A stretch of 6,192 nucleotides of DNA. Source: Flavobacteriales bacterium (GTDB lineage Bacteria; Bacteroidota; Bacteroidia; Flavobacteriales; UA16). Shown here piece after piece: positions 1 through 6,034 of this stretch. Each line of letters begins with the position of its first letter. Within the stretch, counting starts at the first letter, position 1. The translations under genes were made by a program, and so were the position numbers. The notes below the pieces were generated by a model. The model worked only from the letters and a program-made list of their open reading frames with translations, did not search any database and was not told the DNA's origin. The DNA lies in contig JABISU010000069.1 of the NCBI GenBank assembly GCA_018700255.1, forward strand, positions 1 through 6,192, written 5' to 3'.

Positions 1-87
1 AGCATCAAAACAAGAGGAACAAGTAATGAAATTGAGGCCGCTTTAGACTCGTTCTACAAACGAATAAATAGACGATTTCCGTCATGA
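1..87 (+). CDS. C-terminal end of an unidentified protein (5' end outside window)
   Basis: Reading from base 1, the frame is open for 28 codons and ends at a TGA at 85-87. The visible tail, ending ...FYKRINRRFPS, is basic and probably helical. It carries no motif that I can assign to a family. The stop codon overlaps the ATG of rsmI as ATGA, the classic arrangement for translational coupling, so this gene and rsmI probably share one mRNA. The support for coding is the uninterrupted frame up to the window edge and the overlapping stop/start. A frame of 28 codons could be open by chance, so this is a moderate call and the product is unknown. Confidence 0.6.
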   Translation, partial: SIKTRGTSNEIEAALDSFYKRINRRFPS

Positions 88-758
88 ATAAAGGTCAGTT
101 ATATGTTGTGCCAACGCCCATCGGGAATCTTAAAGACATTACAGAAAGAGCCCTTGATGTGCTTGGAGCAGCAGATTTAATCCTTGCAGAGGATACCAGA
201 ACTACTGGTAAGCTTTTACGTCACTATGATATTGATAAGCCCATTCGGTCTTTCCATCTGCACAATGAGCATAGAGCTGTGGAAGCCATTGTAGACCAAA
301 TTAATTCGGGGCTTATCTACGCACTGTGTTCCGATGCTGGAACCCCAGCAATTTCTGATCCAGGGTTTTTACTTGTTCGAGCTTGTGTTGAAGCAGGTAT
401 TAATGTCAGCTGTCTGCCCGGAGCTACAGCTTTCGTCCCGGCTCTAGTCGTTTCCGGTTTACCCTGTGACCGTTTTATTTTTGAAGGGTTTTTACCACAT
501 AAAAAAGGAAGGCAAAAAAGGCTGCTATCGATTCTTGAAGAGTCTAGCACTACCGTACTTTATGAAAGTCCACACAGGGTAATTAAGTTGCTTGAAGAGA
601 TTATTAAATATGACTGTGGCGAGAGGCGAATTGTACTTTGCCGCGAAATATCTAAACTTCACGAGGAGGTTGTCAGAGGGAGTGTTCGCGAAGTGCTTGC
701 ACGATTTGTGGAAAAGGCTCCCCGAGGAGAGTTTGTCGTAGTGCTGGAAGGAAAGTAG
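84..758 (+). CDS. rsmI: 16S rRNA (cytidine(1402)-2'-O)-methyltransferase RsmI
   Basis: RsmI uses S-adenosylmethionine to 2'-O-methylate C1402 of 16S rRNA in the ribosomal P-site region, working alongside RsmH and affecting decoding fidelity. The 224-residue protein has the tetrapyrrole-methylase-type fold signatures of the family in order: YVVPTPIGNLKDIT near residues 7-20, LAEDTRTTGKLL at 34-45, CSDAGTPAISDPG at 82-94, the LPGATA loop at 111-116, FEGFLPHKKGRQ at 133-144, YESPHRV at 160-166 and CREISKLHEEVVRG at 186-199. E. coli RsmI is about 286 residues; this form lacks the C-terminal extension, which I recall as usual in Bacteroidota, so I do not read it as truncated. The ATG at 84 is supported by the family N-terminus (short lead, then LYVVPTPIGN) and by its overlap with the upstream stop. 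It ends 4 bp from the convergent radA stop. Confidence 0.97.
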   Translation: MNKGQLYVVPTPIGNLKDITERALDVLGAADLILAEDTRTTGKLLRHYDIDKPIRSFHLHNEHRAVEAIVDQINSGLIYALCSDAGTPAISDPGFLLVRACVEAGINVSCLPGATAFVPALVVSGLPCDRFIFEGFLPHKKGRQKRLLSILEESSTTVLYESPHRVIKLLEEIIKYDCGERRIVLCREISKLHEEVVRGSVREVLARFVEKAPRGEFVVVLEGK

Positions 759-762
759 TTTC

Positions 763-2136
763 TTAAAATATCACTCTCTGGATGTCAGAGACTCTCTTAA
801 TCGCAACAATCTTAAGGCCTTTAGGAACTTGTGGAGGTTTCCCGTGACCACTCACTAACATGCGCTTCATTCCCAATCGAGCCGCTTCTGACATTCTTTC
901 TTCAAGTCTAGCTACCGGTCTGATTTCACCGCTTAACCCCACTTCTCCAGCGTAACACGTATCACGATCGAGAGGAAGATCTAAACTTGATGAAAGAATT
1001 GCTGCAACAACCGCTAAGTCGTTTGCAGGGTCTTTTATCTTGAGACCTCCAGCTAAATTAAGAAAGACATCAAATGAGCCCAACTTAAAGCCACAGCGTT
1101 TTTCTAAAACAGCAAGGAGCATATTTAGCCTACGCAAATCAAATCCAGTTCCAGATCTCTGTGGAGTCCCGTAAACAGCTGTACTTACAAGAGCCTGCAT
1201 TTCTATAAGAAGAGGTCTAACTCCTTCAAGAGCAACGGAAATTGCAGATCCACTTGATGCTTCTCCTGCTTCCCCTAGCAATACTTCACTTGGGTTTTCC
1301 ACAGCTTTTAATCCATCACCAAGCATCTCATAAATACCTAATTCCGATGTGGTGCCAAATCTATTTTTTGCAGCCCTAAGCATTCTATAAGCATGATTGC
1401 GATCCCCCTCAAACTGAAGAACTACATCAACCATATGTTCAAGTACTTTTGGGCCAGCTATAGACCCTTCTTTAGTAATATGACCCACTAAGAAAACGGG
1501 TAATGCATGAGCTTTTGCATGAGCGGTTATGGCTGCAACTGATTCTCTGATTTGAGAAACTGACCCAGGGGCTCCGTCAATTTCAGGTTGATCTAAAGTT
1601 TGAACTGAATCAATGAATAGTAAAGAGAAATCATCTTCCTTTAGGGCGCTTAAAACCAGTGGAACCCTAGTTTCAGGAAGGACCATTAAGTCAGATGGCA
1701 CCTTGCCAATACGCATAGCTCTCATACGAACCTGTTCAGGACTTTCTTCGCCACTTACATATAACACCTTCTTACCAAAGCTGCTAACCATCATAGCAAC
1801 CTGAAGCATTAATGTTGATTTTCCTATTCCTGGCTCACCACCAAGAAGAATAAGGGAGCCCGGAACAACTCCACCCCCTAAAACTCTGTCTAACTCTACC
1901 TCGCCAGAAGAAAGTCTTGTGACTTTATCTGTACTAACTTCAGCAAGTGGCATTACTCTCTGTCTAAGAACTCCGCCAGTAACCCCTTCAGCATACCTAT
2001 GTGTTCGTTTTCCTGAATCGGCAACCGTTTCAGCTGCAAGCGTGTTCCAAGCTTGACAACCTGGACACTTTCCCACCCATTGTGATGTCGATGCTCCGCA
2101 ATCTGAACAGGTATATTGGGTACGTACTTTTGCCAA
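763..2136 (-). CDS. radA: DNA repair/recombination ATPase RadA (TTG start)
   Basis: RadA (Sms) is a hexameric, RecA-like, DnaB-type ATPase that promotes branch migration of recombination intermediates during DNA repair and transformation. All family parts are present in 457 residues (E. coli 460): a four-cysteine zinc finger (C10, C13, C24, C27), Walker A GGEPGIGKST at 99-108, the SGEESPEQV segment at 128-136, Walker B LLFIDS at 172-177, the RadA-specific KNRFG at 257-261, and a C-terminal Lon-like domain from about residue 290 including LAGGLKIKDPANDLAVVAA at 361-379. The start codon is TTG: an in-frame TGA lies at 2149-2151, no ATG or GTG lies between, and the family-typical MAKV(R/K)T...C..CG begins exactly at this TTG. 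It starts 22 bp after the stop of the large secreted-protein gene on the same strand, so cotranscription is plausible. No obvious Shine-Dalgarno sequence is seen, only an AT-rich leader, as is common in Bacteroidota. Confidence 0.97.
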   Translation of the reverse strand: MAKVRTQYTCSDCGASTSQWVGKCPGCQAWNTLAAETVADSGKRTHRYAEGVTGGVLRQRVMPLAEVSTDKVTRLSSGEVELDRVLGGGVVPGSLILLGGEPGIGKSTLMLQVAMMVSSFGKKVLYVSGEESPEQVRMRAMRIGKVPSDLMVLPETRVPLVLSALKEDDFSLLFIDSVQTLDQPEIDGAPGSVSQIRESVAAITAHAKAHALPVFLVGHITKEGSIAGPKVLEHMVDVVLQFEGDRNHAYRMLRAAKNRFGTTSELGIYEMLGDGLKAVENPSEVLLGEAGEASSGSAISVALEGVRPLLIEMQALVSTAVYGTPQRSGTGFDLRRLNMLLAVLEKRCGFKLGSFDVFLNLAGGLKIKDPANDLAVVAAILSSSLDLPLDRDTCYAGEVGLSGEIRPVARLEERMSEAARLGMKRMLVSGHGKPPQVPKGLKIVAIKRVSDIQRVIF

Positions 2137-2158
2137 ATTTACTGTATCTCAAAAAATG

Positions 2159-5100
2159 TTAGCGGAAAATATTAACCGTGCCTTGGTGTTCGAAACCATT
2201 TGGAAGAAGCAAAGTGTACCAATACGTTCCATCAGCAGCATCATCCCCGAACCAAGCCGATTCGTTCTGGTAGTTAAAGTTTTCGTAAATGAGATTACCC
2301 CATCTATCAAATATTCTTACAAGTACATCATCATAGTTTTCTAAACCTTCTATCTCAAATTTCTGATTTAACTCATCCGCATTCCTAGGAGTGAATACAT
2401 TTGGAATAGTGATTTCACAATAATCTACTTCTACGTCAACTTCCCAAAGTACTCCACCTGGAGCGCATGGATTAGCAAGAGATCCTTGCATTGTTAACAC
2501 CTGTCCCCAACAATCTTCAGGGAACTGCCAGCTAGTAAGCGTTTCAGCCTCGTCATTTCCGAAATGTATGTACTCACCATTGCAAACTGTTGACCATGAT
2601 ATATCGCTATAAGGAGGCCCTGGTTGTATTGCATTTAAATCAAACGTATAGGGAATCTCCGGACACATCGTTATGATATCGTCAAGCTGAGCCGCTATAA
2701 CACCATTTACATCTGGGTTTATCGTTGGTTGCTGTCCTATAAATAAAAAGACACAGTGTTCTGTTACCCCACAGCCATACGGGTCTTCTATATCAACGCA
2801 AATTTGTGATCCGTTATAAGCCCAAATTGGATTTCCCTCTTCGTCGAAAAGTAAGTTGCCTTGTGCGTCTGTCGCTTGTAAATCTTCGGCTATTGTCCAA
2901 GTTGTGCCCGTTGAGCCATCAGGCCACGTAGCTGTATACTGATCGCTAGGAAGATCTAAATCAATTGTTACAAACTCACCTGGATCAATACCTAAGCCGT
3001 CACAATCGCTTACTACTCCTCCTGCTTCAGCTGCAAAAACGCCGTCTATTTGACTAACAATATCAACAAATCCACAATCAGAATCGCCATCGGGAAAGCA
3101 CTCGTTTGTAACAGTAACGCAGTAAGATCCTGTTGCGCTTACTGTAAGTTCATCGTCGCCATCAATGTCTCCACCATTCCAAGTCCACTCGTAATCTAAT
3201 TCGTAATTTTCATCACCTTCAATTGGATCGATTGTTATTGAATCCTCTTCATCACATAGGAACATGCTGTCGATAAGTGGTGCAAATTGAGATGTTACCT
3301 CTACCTGAGCCTCATCTGATCCGCATCCATTTTCAATTTCAACTACAATAATAGCCTCTGTGTATTCATCGTAATTGTACTCATTAGATAGAATATTGTC
3401 CGTTCCTGGGTAGGGCCAGTTAATAGTCGCCGATCCCCCAGCGTCTGTGGTGTCAGCAAATAATTCCAAATCTTCTCCGTCACATAAGAACACTTCTGTT
3501 TCATTTAATGATATGGTTGGAGGAAGGGTGACCTCAACATCATAACAATATGGTATGTTGCAATTCTCCTCATAAAAACAAAGCTCATACACCCCGTACT
3601 CTGTAGGAGCCCACAAAGTGTTATACTGAAGTTCGTTCTCAAACCAAGAAGTGCCTGGTCCGCTTGTTTCATCCCAAAGCCCCAATGCCGCTTGTGTTTC
3701 ACAGAGGGCGTCTGAAGAGTATATAATTCCTGAGCTTAAGCTATTTATTATTGTCTCATTCTCACTGTTACTACAATTAAATATTTGCACTTGGTTGAAG
3801 AGGTCATTATTAACATCCGCTGAGATATATTCTATCTCAATAAAGTCCCCGAAAACAATAGGAATTGCAAAAAGCCCAAAAGTGCTATTAACGAGAGTTA
3901 ATGTTGACATAACTTCTCCATTTACAATTACATTTATGAAACTTCCCTCCCATCCTAAATTATTTGATGTAATAAGATATAAGTTTAAGTCTCCATCATC
4001 AGTACTTGAAAATCCTCCTTCAAAGACTACTGTATCAAGCCCTGTGCACATCGGTGGAATAGTCATATCAGGAATATCCGCATCTACTCCATTCACCGGG
4101 AAAACACGTTGTCCGAAACACCCACCAGCATCTTCAACAACTAGTCTATACATTCCTGGCGCAAGCCAAACCTCGTCTCCATCTGGCCCTACATCATAGA
4201 CTTCGCCACCTAGTCCATTCCAATCAGCCTCCCATGTATAACCAACATATACATTATCTGGATTAGGCACAAATACATAAGCTGTGTCGTCAGAGCAGAT
4301 AACAAGAGGGGAAGGGTCTGTTTCAATATCGGGGAGATAATATGGGGTTTGGTCTATGAAAAACGTCTCTGATATTGTACAGCCAATGTCTAGGTGCCCA
4401 TAAACAACAATATTTCCACCGAAAGGAATTGTCGCAACGTTACCATCGGTGAATTGGCTACTAAGATTCCATGAAAAGCTGTCAAAATCTCCAGAAGCTG
4501 TGATAACCGTTTCTGCTCCAGCACAAATACTCAGGTTCCCTTCAATTGTTAATTCTGGCAATGTCACATTTAGTACTTCGATTACCATCGTTACATTAGT
4601 TGTTGACTCGGGGGTGCCATCATCTGTTGCGGTAATTTCTATTGTGTTAAGTCCTGCTACGTTTCCATTGAAGATTCCGGTAATACTAGCTGTTTCACCA
4701 TTAGTAACACTATAACCAGTAATATCATTTCCTGCAATTAGGTTTGGGGTTACATCTAAAGTAACAGATTGTCCGGGCTCTGGTCCGAGAAAATTTACTC
4801 CGATATCTATCGTTTGACCCAAACAAATGGTAAGGGTGTCACATCCCAAATTCTCCGTAGGAACAGGCGGAAGATTAGTACTAGAAACTGCCGTATTTAT
4901 ATCAAAAAACTTGAAGTCTAGCCAATTTATCCCGTCATCAGCACCTGGGCCAATGCCATAAGGGCCGTTATATGTGTCGTCCAAAAGGTTGAATCTCCCG
5001 AATTGAACGTGGGGTCCAACAGCGGCTGTAGAAGCTTGGTCTGCGCCTGTAACACCGGGGTCAGTCCCGCAACATCCTCCACCCCCACCAATATCTCCGT

Positions 5101-5902
5101 GAGCCCAGTTCATATCTAAATAACACACTTGTGCATTATTGCCATCGCCAATGATGCCATCATTAGGTGTGATAATAATTTGGTAGTTGTTTGTAAGATC
5201 ATTGTGGTTGTTGTAATAACCTACCTCAACGTAATTTACATACACCGCTTCTTGGGTTACTTTGTACATGATTTCTCCCACAGAGCGATTGTCTGTATCC
5301 TGCCAGTAACCCGCAATTTGATTGTACTCAGCCTCTGGAAATTTTGTCGGTGTCCAATCAATCACATTAGTGCCAAATGAGATCATCCCTTTTGAGTTAA
5401 TGTAAAACTCCTCATAAACATCTCCATAAAGCTCAAAAGTCCAGCCTGGAAAAGAAATTGCTGCCGATGCGCAGTCTACATCCCAACCCGCTCCTCCTTG
5501 AGAGACCCACTGCTCTTCACCTGGCTGTAATCCACCTAGCCCTGGAGGGGGCACTAATGTTATGTAGGTTTCGTCTGGCTCTACCCAGCATCCACAATCA
5601 CTTTGAAGCATTTTTGCTTGCCTATCCATTTTAAGTTTCTCACGATCGCCTGCAAAAGAGGCCTTAAAGTTGCTAAGTGACTCAAGATATGCATCTTCAT
5701 CAAAGCCTTCCCATGCTCTAACAACGTCCCATTCGTCACGAGTCATATTGATTACGGCGTAGTCGAAGCCTCCGTATGAATCGATGATTTTTTCAGCACT
5801 TTTATGAGTTATGAAATCTATATCACTCTGAGCCACAACATTAGGTGCTGAAATGGCAAAAATATAGCATAAAATAAATGTGTTATAAAGGAATCTAATC
5901 AT
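2159..5902 (-). CDS. Large secreted multidomain protein with T9SS type B (CHU_C) sorting domain
   Basis: The 1247-residue protein is predicted to be exported by Sec, moved across the outer membrane by the type IX secretion system, and released or attached at the cell surface. Visible parts: a signal peptide at 1-24 (hydrophobic core, probable cut at VVA|Q); a charged, probably helical segment at about 26-100; a CGCW motif at 103-106; a nidogen-like domain at about 152-335 (FYINSKGMISFG, IAGYWQDTDNRS, NNYQIIITP, and a GGGGGCCG loop at 272-279); an Ig/cadherin-like module with TATDDGTP at 424-431; further Cys-headed Ig/PKD-like modules to about 1160; and a CHU_C domain at about 1163-1247 (ITIPNVFTPRNADELN, VRIFDRWGNLIYE, DGTYWYTL, terminal VNIFR). 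It is acidic, with no Lys from 332 to 1180. I see no catalytic domain, so an adhesin or surface-layer role is inference. The ATG at 5900-5902 directly precedes the signal peptide. The binding target is unknown. Confidence 0.93.
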   Translation of the reverse strand: MIRFLYNTFILCYIFAISAPNVVAQSDIDFITHKSAEKIIDSYGGFDYAVINMTRDEWDVVRAWEGFDEDAYLESLSNFKASFAGDREKLKMDRQAKMLQSDCGCWVEPDETYITLVPPPGLGGLQPGEEQWVSQGGAGWDVDCASAAISFPGWTFELYGDVYEEFYINSKGMISFGTNVIDWTPTKFPEAEYNQIAGYWQDTDNRSVGEIMYKVTQEAVYVNYVEVGYYNNHNDLTNNYQIIITPNDGIIGDGNNAQVCYLDMNWAHGDIGGGGGCCGTDPGVTGADQASTAAVGPHVQFGRFNLLDDTYNGPYGIGPGADDGINWLDFKFFDINTAVSSTNLPPVPTENLGCDTLTICLGQTIDIGVNFLGPEPGQSVTLDVTPNLIAGNDITGYSVTNGETASITGIFNGNVAGLNTIEITATDDGTPESTTNVTMVIEVLNVTLPELTIEGNLSICAGAETVITASGDFDSFSWNLSSQFTDGNVATIPFGGNIVVYGHLDIGCTISETFFIDQTPYYLPDIETDPSPLVICSDDTAYVFVPNPDNVYVGYTWEADWNGLGGEVYDVGPDGDEVWLAPGMYRLVVEDAGGCFGQRVFPVNGVDADIPDMTIPPMCTGLDTVVFEGGFSSTDDGDLNLYLITSNNLGWEGSFINVIVNGEVMSTLTLVNSTFGLFAIPIVFGDFIEIEYISADVNNDLFNQVQIFNCSNSENETIINSLSSGIIYSSDALCETQAALGLWDETSGPGTSWFENELQYNTLWAPTEYGVYELCFYEENCNIPYCYDVEVTLPPTISLNETEVFLCDGEDLELFADTTDAGGSATINWPYPGTDNILSNEYNYDEYTEAIIVVEIENGCGSDEAQVEVTSQFAPLIDSMFLCDEEDSITIDPIEGDENYELDYEWTWNGGDIDGDDELTVSATGSYCVTVTNECFPDGDSDCGFVDIVSQIDGVFAAEAGGVVSDCDGLGIDPGEFVTIDLDLPSDQYTATWPDGSTGTTWTIAEDLQATDAQGNLLFDEEGNPIWAYNGSQICVDIEDPYGCGVTEHCVFLFIGQQPTINPDVNGVIAAQLDDIITMCPEIPYTFDLNAIQPGPPYSDISWSTVCNGEYIHFGNDEAETLTSWQFPEDCWGQVLTMQGSLANPCAPGGVLWEVDVEVDYCEITIPNVFTPRNADELNQKFEIEGLENYDDVLVRIFDRWGNLIYENFNYQNESAWFGDDAADGTYWYTLLLPNGFEHQGTVNIFR
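2162..2416 (-). other. C-terminal T9SS type B sorting domain (CHU_C, gliding-motility-associated family)
   Basis: Residues about 1163-1247 carry the family signature: the ITIPNVFTPRN entry, FEIEGLENYDDVLVRIFDRWG, an aromatic YENFNYQNESAWFGD stretch, DGTYWYTL, and a last beta strand ending in VNIFR. This domain directs passage through the type IX secretion system. Known type B substrates such as SprB generally need a PorP/SprF-like partner for secretion; no such partner gene lies in this window. Confidence 0.92.
2420..4855 (-). repeat. Array of about nine degenerate Cys-headed Ig/PKD-like modules (protein level)
   Basis: From about residue 350 to 1161 the protein repeats a strand of the form hydrophobic-hydrophobic-C-x-x-x-(D/T/E). 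The heading cysteines are at 360, 460, 536, 619, 734, 807, 883, 967 and 1080, giving spacings of 73-115 residues. The clearest pair is FLCDGED at 806-812 and FLCDEED at 881-887. Several modules carry a second cysteine near the end, for example C508, C595, C775, C860 and C928, as expected for Ig-like folds closed by a disulfide. The repeats have diverged too far to be obvious in the DNA. Module boundaries are approximate. Confidence 0.6.
4898..5449 (-). other. Nidogen-like (NIDO) domain region of the secreted protein
   Basis: Residues about 152-335 follow the order typical of NIDO domains: an FPGWTFELYG entry strand, FYINSKGMISFG at 166-177, FPEAEYNQIAGYWQDTDNRS at 188-207, a GEIMYKVTQ strand, NYQIIITPNDG at 239-249, and then the VQFGRFNLLD...DDGINWLDF end. 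In animals NIDO domains occur in extracellular adhesion proteins. In Bacteroidota I recall them at the N-termini of T9SS-exported proteins. The assignment is by eye and has not been checked against a profile. Confidence 0.65.
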
Positions 5903-5926
5903 TGTAAATCTTGCATTTAACGGATG

Positions 5927-5960
5927 TAAATATACGACGACTGAGTATCGTATAAAACTA
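5927..5960 (-). promoter_or_regulatory. Candidate promoter region for the secreted-protein gene
   Basis: On the minus strand, two octamers match the Bacteroidota -7 consensus TAnnTTTG except for the last base: TAGTTTTA (5960 to 5953) and TATATTTA (5934 to 5927). Neither has a clear TTG-type -33 element at the right distance. Either would start transcription a short way upstream of the ATG at 5902. Both overlap the arms of the inverted repeat at 5931-5954. Confidence 0.3.
5931..5954. promoter_or_regulatory. 7-bp perfect inverted repeat in the divergent intergenic region (possible operator)
   Basis: TATACGA at 5931-5937 is matched by its exact reverse complement TCGTATA at 5948-5954, with a 10-bp spacer (17 bp between arm centres). 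That is a geometry suited to a dimeric regulator. The repeat lies 28 bp upstream of the secreted-protein start codon and overlaps its candidate -7 boxes. No T-run follows it, so it does not look like a terminator. A chance AT-rich repeat remains possible. Confidence 0.3.
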
Positions 5961-5987
5961 TTTAGTGGATAACACCTATTAACGACT

Positions 5988-5995
5988 TATTTTTG
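5988..5995 (+). promoter_or_regulatory. Bacteroidota-type -7 element for lepA
   Basis: TATTTTTG is an exact match to the TAnnTTTG -7 consensus of the Bacteroidota housekeeping sigma factor. It lies 39 bp before the lepA ATG, which predicts a leader of roughly 30-35 nt. The -33 position shows only a weak TTTAG at 5961-5965, with a slightly long spacer. Confidence 0.5.
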
Positions 5996-6005
5996 CGCCA
6001 CGCCG

Positions 6006-6020
6006 AGTGTTTTAGACACT
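6006..6020 (+). promoter_or_regulatory. Small hairpin in the predicted lepA leader
   Basis: AGTGT (6006-6010) pairs with ACACT (6016-6020) around a TTTAG loop, and one further T-G wobble is possible inside. It lies 14 bp before the lepA start codon and would be inside the 5' leader if the promoter at 5988 is used. A weak AGG at 6026-6028 sits 6 bp from the ATG as a poor Shine-Dalgarno sequence. The stem is short and its function is unproven. Confidence 0.25.
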
Positions 6021-6034
6021 GAAACAGGCCACAA

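Noticed and set aside
71..83. GACG/CGTC inverted repeat just before the rsmI start codon
   Set aside because: A 4-bp stem inside the coding end of the upstream gene is too short to distinguish from chance.
317..550. A 77-codon minus-strand open frame inside rsmI
   Set aside because: It is fully overlapped by rsmI, whose conserved motifs run through this interval in the other strand and frame.
775..791. TCTCTG/CAGAGA hairpin as a rho-independent terminator for radA or rsmI
   Set aside because: The stem is only 6 bp, it lies inside the radA coding sequence, and no continuous T-run follows on either strand.
1613..1804. A 63-codon plus-strand open frame inside radA
   Set aside because: It is antisense to the RadA ATPase core; it has no support of its own.
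2156..2344. A 62-codon plus-strand open frame over the 3' end of the large gene
   Set aside because: It is antisense to the conserved CHU_C sorting domain and has no recognisable features.
3505..3702. A 65-codon minus-strand open frame in another frame of the large gene
   Set aside because: It is an out-of-frame shadow of the secreted-protein coding sequence; no homology is recognised.
3651..4199. A 182-codon open frame on the plus strand, antisense to the secreted-protein gene
   Set aside because: It lies entirely within the strongly supported minus-strand gene. Its translation is Ser/Pro/Ile-rich without domain features, as expected when a low-Lys/Arg, Asp/Gly-rich coding sequence is read backwards.
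4449..4715. An 88-codon plus-strand open frame with a hydrophobic Val/Ile/Ser-rich translation
   Set aside because: Its hydrophobicity is the mirror of the Thr/Asn/Asp-rich Ig-like module on the other strand; no homology is recognised.
5129..5380. An 83-codon plus-strand open frame with a run of Val/Ile resembling a membrane segment
   Set aside because: It is antisense to the nidogen-like domain; the Val/Ile run comes from codons for Asn, Asp and Tyr read in reverse.
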